Assembly: GCF_014204795.1 (NCBI RefSeq)
Contig: NZ_JACHMB010000001.1
Span: 744,001-808,000 of the forward strand
From: Nonomuraea jabiensis
GTDB lineage: Bacteria > Actinomycetota > Actinomycetes > Streptosporangiales > Streptosporangiaceae
Direction of reading: 5' to 3'
DNA length: 64,000 nucleotides
Shown: positions 47,876 through 56,465 of the stretch, one piece after another
Layout: every line of letters starts with the position of its first letter
Position numbering within the stretch: position 1 is the first letter of the stretch
Notes under the pieces: model-generated
Seen by the model: the letters and a program-made list of their open reading frames with translations, nothing else
What the model was told of the DNA's origin: nothing
Databases searched by the model: none
Translations under genes and position numbers: made by a program

Positions 47876-48994
47876 ATGAGCAGCACCCAACCCCGGACCG
47901 TCGTCGTCGGCGGCGGCATCATCGGGGTCTCCACCGCCCGCCACCTCGCCCGGGCCGGCGCCGACGTCACATTGATCACCGAGGGGGAGCTGACCAGCAA
48001 CGCTTCCGGCCGTTCGCTGTCATGGCTCAACTCCGCGGGCGTGCGCAGCGAGGAGTACCACCGGTTGCGGATGGCCGGAATCGACCGCTACCGGACCCTG
48101 GCGGCCCGGCACCCGGGCCTCGGCTGGCTGCGCTTCGACGGTGGCCTGGCCTGGCAGGCGCCGGAGCACGCCGACGACCTGCACCGGATCCACGAGCACG
48201 AGCTGGCGCACGGCTACGACAGCCACGTGATCGACCCCAGCCGGGTGGCCGACTACACCCCCGGCGTCGACCCGGCGGCCATCTCACCGGCCGGTGCCAT
48301 CTGGAATCCGGGCGAGGGCTGGGTGGACCTGCCCCACCTCGCCCAGCACCTGATCAAGGAGTTCGTCGAGCACGGCGGCCGCCTGGTGACCAACGCCGGA
48401 CCGGCCCGGGTCGAGACCGCGGGCGGGTCGGTGTCCAGGGTCCGCACCGCCGAGGGTGAGTCGCACGCCGCCGACACGGTGGTGCTGGCCACCGGGCCGG
48501 CGGTGCCGGCGATGGCCGCCGAGCTCGGCGTCGCCATCCCGGACCAGACGCCGATCTCCCTGCTGGTGACGACCAAGCCGGTCGACACGCCGCTGCGCGC
48601 GGTGCTCAACACGCCCCGGGCCGCGGTCCGCCCGGCCCCGCACGGCGCCCTCGCGGTCGACTCGGACTGGACCACCGCCGGCATCCGCCCGACCGCCGAT
48701 GGCGGCTTCGCCATCTCCGACGAGATCGTGGCGGAGCTGCTGGCGGAGGCTTCCCGGCTGCTGGCCGGCAACCCGCGACTGGAGCCGGAGCGCCTGGCGA
48801 TGGGGCCCAAACCGATCCCCGGCGACGGCGATCCGGTGCTCGGCCGGGTCGACGAGGTCGGCGGCCTCTGGGCCGCCTTCACCCACAGCGGCGCCACGCT
48901 CGCGCTCATCGCCGGTGAGCTGCTGGCGTACGAGATCAGCACGGGCCGGGCGCACCCCATGCTGGCCCCGTTCAACGCGCGCCGGTTCCGGTAG
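47876..48994 (+). CDS. FAD-dependent amine/D-amino-acid oxidoreductase (DAO family)
   Basis: Flavoenzyme of 372 residues; the ATG at 47876 is fixed by GAAAGGA upstream. FAD site VVVGGGIIGVSTARHLARAGADVTLI; then SWLNSAGVR, EGWVDLPHLAQHL and VVLATGPAVPAMAAELG, and a C-terminal GLWAAFTHSGATLALIAGELLAYEI, the layout of glycine oxidase/D-amino-acid dehydrogenase-like proteins. It is the last gene of the LacI-controlled operon and is followed by a strong terminator. With an amino-acid-type transporter, the substrate is likely an imported amino compound. Confidence 0.9.
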   Translation: MSSTQPRTVVVGGGIIGVSTARHLARAGADVTLITEGELTSNASGRSLSWLNSAGVRSEEYHRLRMAGIDRYRTLAARHPGLGWLRFDGGLAWQAPEHADDLHRIHEHELAHGYDSHVIDPSRVADYTPGVDPAAISPAGAIWNPGEGWVDLPHLAQHLIKEFVEHGGRLVTNAGPARVETAGGSVSRVRTAEGESHAADTVVLATGPAVPAMAAELGVAIPDQTPISLLVTTKPVDTPLRAVLNTPRAAVRPAPHGALAVDSDWTTAGIRPTADGGFAISDEIVAELLAEASRLLAGNPRLEPERLAMGPKPIPGDGDPVLGRVDEVGGLWAAFTHSGATLALIAGELLAYEISTGRAHPMLAPFNARRFR

Positions 48995-49006
48995 GCCGGC
49001 GCCCGA

Positions 49007-49047
49007 CCGATCACGGGCGGACGGCACTCTCGTCCGCCCGTGATCGG
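49007..49047 (+). terminator. Terminator of the ABC/oxidoreductase operon
   Basis: Perfect 17-bp arms CCGATCACGGGCGGACG / CGTCCGCCCGTGATCGG with a 7-base loop, 12 bp after the stop of the flavoenzyme gene. There is no U-tract, as is common in high-GC actinomycetes. Confidence 0.85.
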
Positions 49048-49059
49048 GATGCCCAGTGC

Positions 49060-49300
49060 TTAGAGCCTGCCGACAAAGGCTAAAGTGCTGGCGGGCATGG
49101 GCCCATAGAGAGCTGGTCCGATCTTGTTGATGTAGCCCTGGTGGGACCATTGCGACAGCTGGACGCGGAAGCTGTTGACGTTCTCGATCTCGAGGATGGC
49201 GGCCAGTTCGCTTCCTCGTCAGGCTCGCCACGGCTGAGCGGCCAGGAGTTGCAGGACCTTGCCGCGCCGGTCGGGGCTGGACAAGATCGGCAGCGGTGCC
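49060..49300 (-). pseudogene. Frameshifted remnant of a small winged-helix protein
   Basis: Leftward frames give DRRGKVLQLLAAQPW, then after a shift ILEIENVNSFRVQLSQWSHQ, then GYINKIGPALYGP and a stop at 49060. The helix-turn-helix-wing pattern is visible but broken and has no start. 49300-49500 shows nothing else of note. Confidence 0.35.
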
Positions 49301-49504
49301 GGGTCACTCCAGCGGCTTAAGGGTGGCAGGCCCGCCGGTTCGCGCGTCCGGCGGCGGGTAACTAATAACCCTTGAGTTCCACCTGGCTTCTTTCGCCTCT
49401 CTAGCCTCAGGACCTGGGCGTTTCTGCTGGCGCTCCGGCTTCTGCAGACGTTGATGAGATTTCGGGGATTCTGAAGGTCTATCGTCCTGGTCGTTCGTCT
49501 TTCT

Positions 49505-49842
49505 GTGATGGTGAAGGCGAGGTGGCCGGAGTTGGCGCTGGCGGTGGTGAAGGATCTTCGGGTGGCGCGTGCCCCGGCCACCGCCGAGGACCTGGAGGCG
49601 CTGGAGACCGACGTGCTGGCCGGGTTCGTGCTGGCCCGGGCGGCGGCAGGGCTGTCGGACGGGACGATCTCCTCCGATGTGGTGCATCTGGAGCAGGTGC
49701 GGGCCTGGTTCGGCCGGCCGCTGTGGGAGATGGAAGCGGCCGACGCCGATACGTACTTCGGCAAGGTGCTACGCGCCACCGCCAAGGGCACCCGGCTGGC
49801 CCGGGCCCAGGCGATCAAGACGTTCTTCCTGTTCCGGGGTGT
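49505..49842 (+). pseudogene. Tyrosine recombinase/integrase, N-terminal fragment
   Basis: The frame encodes the SAM-like core-binding domain of phage/ICE integrases: LAGFVLARAAAGLSDGTISS, VVHLEQVRAWFGRPLWEMEA and AKGTRLARAQAIKTFFLF. The sequence then leaves the family pattern exactly where the transposon end begins (49843), so the catalytic R-H-R-Y domain is missing. A relic of a recombinase cut by Tn3-type insertion, and possibly once the element's own integrase. Confidence 0.65.
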
Positions 49843-49873
49843 GGGGACTATTTCCTCAGAGAACAACGCTAAG
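49843..49873 (+). repeat. Tn3-type left terminal inverted repeat
   Basis: Starts GGGG, has CCTCAGAGAAC in the middle and ends ACGCTAAG, the three conserved blocks of Tn3-family ends. It lies at the break point of the integrase fragment. Confidence 0.65.
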
Positions 49874-49981
49874 GACTTTCCGCACGTCAGCAAGGGGTGC
49901 GCTGAGCATGGCTGACGGATCAAGGTCTCAGCTTGGATGTACTCGCCGGTAGCTAGCGGTTGATCATTAGTTTCGCCCCTT

Positions 49982-51622
49982 GTGGCCGAGTATCTGTCCG
50001 ATGAGCAGGTAAGCCGGTATGGCCGGTTTCCGGCGGCGCCGTCGCCGGCTGATCTGGAGCGGTTCTTCTATCTGGATGCCCCGGCGTTGGCCAAGGTGGC
50101 GGAGAAGCGTGGTACTCACAACCGGCTGGGCTGGGCGGTTCAATGGGGCACGATGCGGATGCTCGGCACGTTCCTGCTTGATCCGCGAGATGTTCCGCAC
50201 GCCGCGGTGGACTATGTGGCCGAGCAGATCGGTGTGGCGGACCCGTCGTGCATCAAGCTGTATCCGGAGCGGGCCCAGACCAGTGGGACCATCAGGGCGA
50301 GATCCGGGAGCTGCTGGAGTACCGGGAGTTCGCCGAGGGCCAGGACGAGCTGCTGAGATTCCTGGGTTCGCGGGTGCGGAACTTCCGGGTCTCGCGGCGG
50401 GAGTTGTTCGACCGGGCGGTGGTGTGGCTGATCGACAACAAGGTCGTGCTGCCGGGGATCACCGTGCTGGAGCGGCTGGTACGCGATGTGCGCACGGACG
50501 AGCTGGACGCGATCAACGTCTTGCTGACCGAGCGGACGCCGGTGGAACTGCGGCGCGAACTGCTGGAGACCCTGGAGGTCCCCAACGGCCGGAGGGTCTC
50601 TACGCTGGAGTGGATGCGCACCACCGTGACGGACGTGTCCAGGACCGGGCAGGGCAAGGCGCTGGAGCGGGTCGAGGCAGTGTGGGCGCTGGGCGGCGGC
50701 GCGGTGGACACCCTGGGGGTGGCGCCGGTGAAGCTGGCCGAGCTCGCCGCGTACGGGATGTCCGCCAAGGCCCCGAAGATCAAGCAGCTGGAGGCGATGC
50801 GGCGCTCGGCCACGTTGCTGGCGACGGTCCGGCATCTGGAAGGCGCGTCGGTGGACGACGCGCTGCTGCTGTTCGACGTGCTGATGGCGACCAGGCTGCT
50901 GTCGCGCGCCGCCCGGGCCGGGCGGGAGCAAAAGCTGCAGTCGCTGCCCAGGCTCCGCAAGGCCGCCGCTGACCTGGCCGCGGCGGTCGCGGTCGTGTAT
51001 GCGACGCCGTTGGAGGCCGAGAAGGGGCCGACGCGGGCGGCGGATCTGGTCGGCCGGATCGAGCAGGTGATCTCCAAGGAGCGGCTGACCGCGGCGCTGG
51101 ATCTGATCGCCGAGCTGGTGCCGGGTGAGGAAGACGACGACGATCTGGAGTGGCGGGCGGAGTTGATCGCCCGGTTCAAGACGGTCCGGCCGTTCATCGA
51201 CTCTCTGGCCCAGGTGATCCCGTGGGGCTGCACCCCGGCCGCGACGCCGATAGTGAAGGCGGTCAAGGACCTGCCCACCTTGCTGGCGCGCGGCAAGTAC
51301 GCCGGGGTCGAGCACATGCGCGAACACGACGGACTGGTGAGCGGGTCGTGGCGGCGGCTGGTGTATCACAACCCGAACCTGCCCGACGGCTCGCTGGACC
51401 GTGCCGCCTACACCTTCTGCCTGCTGGAGGCCCTGCACGCGGCTCTGCGACGGCGCGACGTCTACGCGATCGGCGCTGACCGGTGGGGCGATCCGCGCGG
51501 CAAGCTGATCCCGCAGCCGGTATGGCAGGTGCACCGCGACAGCGTCTTGACCGCGCTCGGCCTGGAGATGGACCCGACCCGGCATCTGCAGGATCTGGCC
51601 GAGGACGGGGGCTCGCCCCGAA
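49982..51622 (+). pseudogene. tnpA: Tn3-family transposase tnpA, 5' part, frameshifted
   Basis: GTG start. The N-terminal DUF4158 domain (AEYLSDEQVSRYGRF, LDAPALAKVAEKRG, QIGVADPSCIKLYPERAQT) runs to about 50280. A one-base loss there moves the reading by one frame to WDHQGEIRELLEYREFAEGQ, which continues as the Tn3 transposase helical region (SRRELFDRAVVWLIDNKVVLPG, LRKAAADLAAAVAVVY). It ends at the left end of the IS. A full TnpA is about 1000 residues; some 545 are here, and the DDE catalytic core is missing on both sides. Inactive. Confidence 0.85.
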
Positions 51623-51638
51623 GTGTGGACACGGGTTG

Positions 51639-52529
51639 TTATGCGGCGAGCAGCACCTTATCGGTGGTTTGCTGCTCGTAGTCGATAGGGCTGAGGTAGC
51701 CGAGGGTGGAGTGTCTCCTTCGGGTGTTGTAGCGGGTGATCCACTTGAAGACGGCCAGGCGGGCCTCACGCGCCGAGGACCAGCGCTTGGCGCCCTGCAG
51801 CGTTTCGCGTTTGAGGGTGGCGTTGAACGCCTCCGCCGCGGCGTTGTCGGCGCTGGTGCCGACGGCTCCCATGGACTGGCGCACGCCGAGCTCGGCGCAG
51901 ACCTTGGCGAACTCGGCCGAGGTGTACTGGGCCCCGTGATCGGCATGGAAGACCGCGCCGTGCAGGCTGCCCCGTGTCGCAGCGGCCGCGCGCAGCGCGT
52001 CGCTCACCAGCTCGGTGCGCATGTGATCGGCGATCGACCAGCCCGCCAGCCGGCGTGAGCCCAGGTCCAGGACGGTCGCCAGATACAGGAACCGGCCCTC
52101 ACCGACGGGCAGGTAGGTGATGTCGCCGACATAGCGCCGGTTCGGGGCCGGCGCGGTGAAGTCCCGCTTGATCAGGTCGGGCACCTTGTGATGCGAGAGT
52201 TCCGGAACCGTGGTGCGCACCTTCTTGCACAGGTGCAGCCCGACGATGCCGAAACTGCGCATCACCCGCGCGACCCGCTTGTGGTTGACCGTGTGGCCCC
52301 GGGCGCGCAGCTCGGCGGTGATGCGCGGACTGCCGTAGGTGCCGTCGAACGCGCCGTGGATCTGCTTGATCTCCGCGGCGAGTGCGGCATCGGCCGCGGC
52401 CCGCTCCGCCCGGGCCGGCGCGGCCTTGCGCCACCGATAGAACCCCGAGCGCGACACCTTCAGGACCCGGCACAGCCGCTTCACGCCGAAGGCGCCCGCG
52501 TGGTCGTCGACGAACTCGAAGCAGCTCAC
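51639..52529 (-). CDS. IS3-family transposase OrfB (DDE integrase core)
   Basis: Transposase catalytic subunit of 296 residues. N-terminal HTH_21-like part (GVKRLCRVLKVSRSGFYRW, YGSPRITAELRARGHTVNHKRVARVM), then an rve core: first Asp in YVGDITYLPV, second Asp in FHADHGAQYTS, Glu in NAAAEAFNATLKRE. C-terminal YNTRRRHSTLGYLSPIDYE is the usual end. It overlaps orfA by 4 bp (ATGA). It appears intact. Confidence 0.93.
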   Translation of the reverse strand: MSCFEFVDDHAGAFGVKRLCRVLKVSRSGFYRWRKAAPARAERAAADAALAAEIKQIHGAFDGTYGSPRITAELRARGHTVNHKRVARVMRSFGIVGLHLCKKVRTTVPELSHHKVPDLIKRDFTAPAPNRRYVGDITYLPVGEGRFLYLATVLDLGSRRLAGWSIADHMRTELVSDALRAAAATRGSLHGAVFHADHGAQYTSAEFAKVCAELGVRQSMGAVGTSADNAAAEAFNATLKRETLQGAKRWSSAREARLAVFKWITRYNTRRRHSTLGYLSPIDYEQQTTDKVLLAA

Positions 52530-52855
52530 CAGTTCGTCTCGCCGGCGAAATACTCCGCCGCCCGGCGCAGGATGTCGCGCTCCATCTCCAGCTCCCGGAT
52601 CCGCGCCTTGAGCTGCTTGTTCTCCTCTTCCAGCACGTCGTCGGACGATAGCGGGCCCCGCGCCGGCTTCCTCGCCACCCCCCGCTCCTTGGCGCCCGCG
52701 GTACCGTCCGCCTGGGCCTGACGCACCCAGTTACGCAGCGTCTCCCGGCTGATCCCCAGGTCCTCAGCCACCGAGGCCAGCGTCCGTCCCGGATCGGATA
52801 GATACAACGCGACGGCGTCCGCCTTGAACTCCGGCGGATACGACTTCATCGCCAC
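52526..52855 (-). CDS. IS3-family transposase OrfA (HTH)
   Basis: Protein of 109 residues: HTH part YPPEFKADAVALYLSDPGRT, VAEDLGISRETLRNWVRQAQAD, then a Lys/Glu-rich leucine-zipper-like helix (EEENKQLKARIRELEMERDIL) as in IS3 OrfA proteins. ATG is 44 bp from the IS right end. OrfA binds the terminal repeats and is normally fused to OrfB by programmed frameshifting. Confidence 0.93.
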   Translation of the reverse strand: MAMKSYPPEFKADAVALYLSDPGRTLASVAEDLGISRETLRNWVRQAQADGTAGAKERGVARKPARGPLSSDDVLEEENKQLKARIRELEMERDILRRAAEYFAGETNW

Positions 52856-52909
52856 GTGGAACTCCTTGTCTCCGGATCTCCATCATCCGGTACTCAAGGT
52901 GTCCACACA

Positions 52910-53143
52910 TCGGGGGCAGGGCCCATGAGCGTGTTGTGCCTGCGCATCCTGCAGCCCGCGCTCGTGTACATCAACACCCTGATGCTGCAGGACGTCCTCG
53001 CCGATCCGGCGTGGGCCAAGCTGCTCAACCCCGCCGACCGGCGCGGACTGACCCCGCTGTTCTGGCAGCACGTCCAGCCGTACGGTGAGGTGCGGCTGGA
53101 CGTGGCCAAACGTCTGGCTCTGGGTTCTTCAGACCGTGACTGA
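52910..53143 (+). pseudogene. tnpA: Tn3-family transposase tnpA, 3' end fragment
   Basis: After the IS, the frame gives VLCLRILQPALVYINTLMLQ, then DVLADPAWAKLLNPADRRGL and HVQPYGEVRLDVAKRLAL, the C-terminal end of Tn3 TnpA. About 350-370 residues of the central catalytic region are missing between this and the 5' part. Confidence 0.85.
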
Positions 53144-53166
53144 GGCCGGCTCACCACGCAGGCGCT

Positions 53167-53280
53167 TCAGCCCAGTAGCGTAATCACACCAGTGAGGAGT
53201 ATCGCGGCGACGAGCACGGCCACTACGACCAGGACCGTCGTGCCAAGGCGGCGGCGGATGAATTTCGGGTTGTGGGCCAT
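53167..53280 (-). CDS. 37-residue single-pass membrane peptide
   Basis: Starts MAHNPKFIRRRLG with AAGGA seven bases upstream of the ATG (an earlier ATG at 53295 would give 42 residues). Then one hydrophobic helix (TTVLVVVAVLVAAILLTGVI) to the end. It lies 17 bp after the permease gene as the last member of the sigma-factor/ABC operon. A small accessory subunit or regulator of the transporter is possible; no family known to me. Confidence 0.5.
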   Translation of the reverse strand: MAHNPKFIRRRLGTTVLVVVAVLVAAILLTGVITLLG

Positions 53281-53297
53281 CGCGATGTCCTTCATGG

Positions 53298-53936
53298 CTA
53301 GGCTCGGTGTCGGATCGCCAGGTAGGCGATACCGGTCAGGGCGAGGGTGAGTGCCAGGTAGGCGGCCGTTTCGGTCCACTGCATGGTCCAGAAGGGCAGA
53401 TCGAATCGTCCGCGCAGGGCCCGGCCGGCGAGTTGGCCGGCACCGACCAGGAGCACTGACAGCGGCATGGCGATGCGGGTGTGCCGGGTGACCGCGCCGA
53501 GTGCGACGCCGAGTGCCAGTGCGAACAGCGACCTGCCATAGGGGACCGGGCCGTGGCTTTCGTAGTACGGCCAAGCCATCGGATTACCCCCAGTGTCCGG
53601 CAGGGACCAGGTCAGCACCGCGGCGAGGGCGGCGGTCGCGGTCAGGGCGCCGGCCGCCGCGACGGCGAGGACGGCGGCCAGCCAGCGGCCCCGCGACAGG
53701 CTCTGGGTCCAGGCGAGCTTGTAGGTACCAGCTTCGAACTCCCGGGCAATGAGGGGAGCGCCCCAGATCAGGCAGATCGCGCCGGCCAGGAATCCCGCCA
53801 GTTGGAAGGTGAGCCCGGTCAGGTCCGGCTCCAGCCGCTCGACCGTGGCGGCGACACCGTACAGCAGGAGCAGCGCGGCGATGGCGGCAGCCTGGGCGCG
53901 CTGCCCGCGCCAGGCCACCCACAGCAGGCCGCTCAT
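53298..53936 (-). CDS. ABC transporter membrane subunit (ABC-2-like)
   Basis: Integral membrane protein of 212 residues with about six segments. The ATG at 53936 overlaps the ATPase stop. N-terminal MSGLLWVAWRGQRAQAAAIA and the cytosolic APLIAREFEAGTYKLAWTQS motif are standard for ABC-2-type permeases paired with antibiotic-resistance-like ATPases in actinomycetes. Forms an exporter with the ATPase at 53933. Confidence 0.88.
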   Translation of the reverse strand: MSGLLWVAWRGQRAQAAAIAALLLLYGVAATVERLEPDLTGLTFQLAGFLAGAICLIWGAPLIAREFEAGTYKLAWTQSLSRGRWLAAVLAVAAAGALTATAALAAVLTWSLPDTGGNPMAWPYYESHGPVPYGRSLFALALGVALGAVTRHTRIAMPLSVLLVGAGQLAGRALRGRFDLPFWTMQWTETAAYLALTLALTGIAYLAIRHRA

Positions 53937-54628
53937 CGAACCGCCTCGGGATTGCGCAGGTAGTGCAGAACGAGATCCTCCAGATCGGTGGCGGGGTGGC
54001 TGCTCAGCAGGCCGGCGAAGCTGCCGCACAGCCGGACCCGGCCGGCGCCGAGCAGGATCAGGTGATCGCACACCTCGGCCAGGTCGGCCAGGATGTGGGA
54101 GGACAGCAGCACGGTGGCTTCCAGCTCGCGTACCGCGTCCATCACCTGCAGGCGGGCCAGCGGATCGAGCTCGGCCAGCGGCTCGTCCAGCACCACCAGG
54201 TCGGCGCGCTTGCCGACGGCCAGCGCGAGCGCGAGGAGCGTGCGCTGGCCGCCGGACAGTCGGTCCACCCGCTCGCGCAGGCTGATGTCGTGCCCGGACA
54301 GCAGTGACTGCGCAGCCGCGCGATCCCAGCGGAGGTTGGTCGCGGAGCCGAAGCGCAGCAGGTCGGCGACGCTCCACCGGCGATACAGTGGCTTGTCCTG
54401 GGCGACGAACGCGACCGCGGCCGTCTCCAGCGGACGGCCGAAGACCTCTGCCCGTCCCGTGGTGGGCGTCAGCAGGCCGGATACCAGGTTCAGCAGCGTG
54501 GACTTGCCTGCCCCGTTCGGCCCGACCAACGCGGCCCTGGCCCCGGCGGGCACCGCGATGGTGGCCTCGCGCAGCGCCCACCGCTGCCGGTAACGCTTGC
54601 CCAGGCCGCTGGTCTGCAGCGCGTTCAC
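53933..54628 (-). CDS. ABC transporter ATP-binding protein
   Basis: ATPase of 231 residues from the GTG at 54628 (GGGAGGAG upstream; overlaps the upstream stop). Walker A GPNGAGKST, signature LSGGQRTLLALALAVG (unusual T after QR), Walker B LVVLDEPLAELD, switch His in SSHILADLAEVCD. CcmA/drug-exporter type. Coupled to the permease gene by a 4-bp overlap. Confidence 0.93.
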   Translation of the reverse strand: MNALQTSGLGKRYRQRWALREATIAVPAGARAALVGPNGAGKSTLLNLVSGLLTPTTGRAEVFGRPLETAAVAFVAQDKPLYRRWSVADLLRFGSATNLRWDRAAAQSLLSGHDISLRERVDRLSGGQRTLLALALAVGKRADLVVLDEPLAELDPLARLQVMDAVRELEATVLLSSHILADLAEVCDHLILLGAGRVRLCGSFAGLLSSHPATDLEDLVLHYLRNPEAVR

Positions 54629-55107
54629 CGCTCCTCCCGGCCAGTCAGCTCGTGCATGCGGCGCAGCAGCGCTGCGCGCCGGGCATGGGCGCGCACCACC
54701 AACGCCAGAGTCATCGCGACGAACAGGCCCCCGACCACCAGGGCAAGCCCCACCCCCGTGCCGCGCTGCACGGCCACAACGGTCACGACCGCCATGGTGG
54801 CGAGCGAGGCGGCCAGGCCAATCCAGGCGGCGATCACCCGATCGGTGGCGAACAGCGGAACCCGGCGCGTCAGCAGCCACCCACCGTAGGCTGCCCAGGC
54901 CAGGCAGAACACGACGAACAACGCGAACGCCAAATGCGTGCGCCCGGGCAGCGGCCCTGGCTCCGACCACCACAACGTGCCCACGAACACCGCGCCGGCC
55001 ACACCGGCCAGCAGTGTCGTCACCGCCCGGATCCGGACTCTCAGCGACAGCACCGGCGTCAGATGCTCAATGATGTCCTGCGCCGACAGGCGCGGTTCGT
55101 CTGTCAT
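54625..55107 (-). CDS. Four-helix membrane protein next to the ECF sigma gene
   Basis: Protein of 160 residues: a short cytosolic N-terminus (MTDEPRLSAQDIIEHLTPVL), four hydrophobic segments (about 28-50, 58-80, 88-112, 118-140) and an Arg-rich C-terminus (AHARRAALLRRMHELTGR). It sits between sigma factor and ABC genes with 4-bp overlaps on both sides. Position suggests an anti-sigma or sensor role, but there is no zinc-binding HxxxCxxC motif. Function not recognised. Confidence 0.7.
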   Translation of the reverse strand: MTDEPRLSAQDIIEHLTPVLSLRVRIRAVTTLLAGVAGAVFVGTLWWSEPGPLPGRTHLAFALFVVFCLAWAAYGGWLLTRRVPLFATDRVIAAWIGLAASLATMAVVTVVAVQRGTGVGLALVVGGLFVAMTLALVVRAHARRAALLRRMHELTGREER

Positions 55108-55628
55108 GGCCGGTATCCCTTCTCCTCCAGGTGTTCACGCAGCAGACGACGGGCGCGGCTGAGCCGGGACTTGACCGTTCCGGCCGGGATCTGGCAGATG
55201 TACGCGCACTCCTCCACCGGCAGGTCCTCCAGGTAGAACAGGACGAGGATCTCCCGCTCCAGCACCGGTAAAGCCGACAGCACGCTCACGAGCGCGGCGC
55301 GATCCACCATGGCCTCAACCGGGTCTTCGGTGGCCACGTCGTCGGCCGCGAGCGTCTCCTGCTCGCGGGCGTACTCGCCGCGCAGCCGGTCGGTGATCGA
55401 CCTCCGGGCGATCGTGAACAGCCACGGCGCGAACCGGCCCGGGTCCCTCAGCCGGGGCAAGCCGCGGACGACGGCCAGCCAGATCTCCTGCGTCACGTCG
55501 TCGGCCCGGTCAGCATCCAGCATGCGGCGCACATAGATCCACACCGGCATCCGCCACCGAGCCAGCAACTCGGCCAGCGCCGCGCGCTCTCCCAGCTGAG
55601 CACGCACCACCAGCAGCTCATCGGTCAT
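55104..55628 (-). CDS. ECF-type RNA polymerase sigma factor
   Basis: Sigma factor of 174 residues with region 2 (about 15-85: ADRADDVTQEIWLAVVRGLPRL, WLFTIARRSITDRLR) and region 4 (about 115-165: LPVLEREILVLFYLEDLPVEE, IPAGTVKSRLSRARRLL). First gene of a leftward five-gene operon (sigma, membrane protein, ATPase, permease, small peptide), all overlapping or nearly so. It likely drives its own operon in response to an envelope or drug signal (inference). Confidence 0.93.
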   Translation of the reverse strand: MTDELLVVRAQLGERAALAELLARWRMPVWIYVRRMLDADRADDVTQEIWLAVVRGLPRLRDPGRFAPWLFTIARRSITDRLRGEYAREQETLAADDVATEDPVEAMVDRAALVSVLSALPVLEREILVLFYLEDLPVEECAYICQIPAGTVKSRLSRARRLLREHLEEKGYRP

Positions 55629-55706
55629 CTCGTCCTCCCGTCATCTTGCACAGTCGGGCGAGAAGCCAAGAAGGTTCACGGTTCCCGGATCACCTATGGA
55701 GCATGC

Positions 55707-56087
55707 TCACCGCAGGCTACGATCCAGGTGCCGATAGATCGTGGCGCGGCTGACGCCGAGCCGATCAGCAATCTGCTGGACGGTGTAGCGTCGCTTACCG
55801 TCCGATCCCTTCATGTCGTACAGCGCGCGGGCCATCTCCACCCCGTGCGGGTCCAGCGAGGGAGGCCGCCCGCCGACGCGGCCCCGCGCGCGGGCTGACG
55901 CAAGACCTTCGAGCGTGCCCTCGACGATAAGCTCGCGCAGGAACTCGTCGAAGGCGCCGAACATGTGGAACTGCAGGCGCCCGGAGGGTGTGGAAGTGTC
56001 GATGCCCTGCTTGAGCACCAGCAGGTCGACGTCGCGCTCACGGAGTTGCGCGGCCAGGTCGAGCAGATGCCGCAGGAGCGCCGCGAG
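55707..56087 (-). pseudogene. Serine recombinase (resolvase/invertase), C-terminal fragment
   Basis: The frame gives LRHLLDLAAQLRERDVDLLV, IDTSTPSGRLQFHMFGAFDE and EGLASARARGRVGGRPPSL, then an HTH (YTVQQIADRLGVSRATIYRHL). This is the end of the resolvase catalytic domain plus the DNA-binding domain. The N-terminal part with the catalytic Ser is missing: homology stops at about 56087, exactly where an oppositely oriented tautomerase fragment begins. Confidence 0.8.
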
Positions 56088-56465
56088 AAGATCGGCGGGC
56101 AGCTGGTTTCGGAGGTGATGATCGCTGAGGGCGCCCCCGACGTCGAGGCAGCCAGGTCCATCTCATGGCTGGTGGTGAACGAGATCGACGCCTGGTTCGT
56201 GGGCGGCCGACAGTTGCCCGCCGGAGAGAAGCCCAAATACGTGGTGCGAGTGGGGGTCCCGGCCGGTTCGATGAACGATGACAAACGCCGAGACATTGTG
56301 CGGCGGGTCACTCGGGTGCTCGCGGACGCCGACATCGATCCGGGACGGTTCACCCAAGCCACCACTGCGTGGGTCCACATCAACGAGATTCCGGAGGGCA
56401 ACTGGGGGGCAGGCGGGGAGATCGTCCGCATCGAGGACATCGTGGCGTTGGTGGCTAACGGTTAG
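56068..56465 (+). pseudogene. Tautomerase-like protein, probably 5'-truncated
   Basis: The frame runs EKIGGQLVSEVMIAEGAPDV, AWFVGGRQLPAGEKPKYVVR, VRRVTRVLADADIDP and AWVHINEIPEGNWGAGGEIV, the pattern of 4-oxalocrotonate-tautomerase-superfamily proteins. The N-terminal Pro-containing strand is not convincingly present. An ATG at 56068 (MPQERREK) could by chance give a new start with Pro2. Joined end to end with the resolvase fragment, so probably a recombination product. Confidence 0.55.

Larger units (their letters stand above)
51623..52908 (-). mobile_element. IS3-family insertion sequence
   Basis: 1286 bp with perfect 10-bp terminal inverted repeats GTGTGGACAC (51623-51632) and GTGTCCACAC (52899-52908). 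It carries two overlapping leftward genes of the orfA/orfB type. Inserted in the Tn3 transposase gene. No short target duplication is seen at the ends (GAA against ATC), in line with a deletion of the central tnpA sequence next to it. Confidence 0.88.
49843..53143 (+). mobile_element. Decayed Tn3-family transposon remnant
   Basis: Left end GGGG...CTCAGAGAAC...CGCTAAG resembles the Tn3-family terminal repeat. It encloses a frameshifted tnpA (49982) that is split by an IS3-type element (51623-52908); only about 75 C-terminal residues of tnpA remain on the far side. No resolvase and no clear right terminal repeat were found, so it cannot move by itself. Confidence 0.7.
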
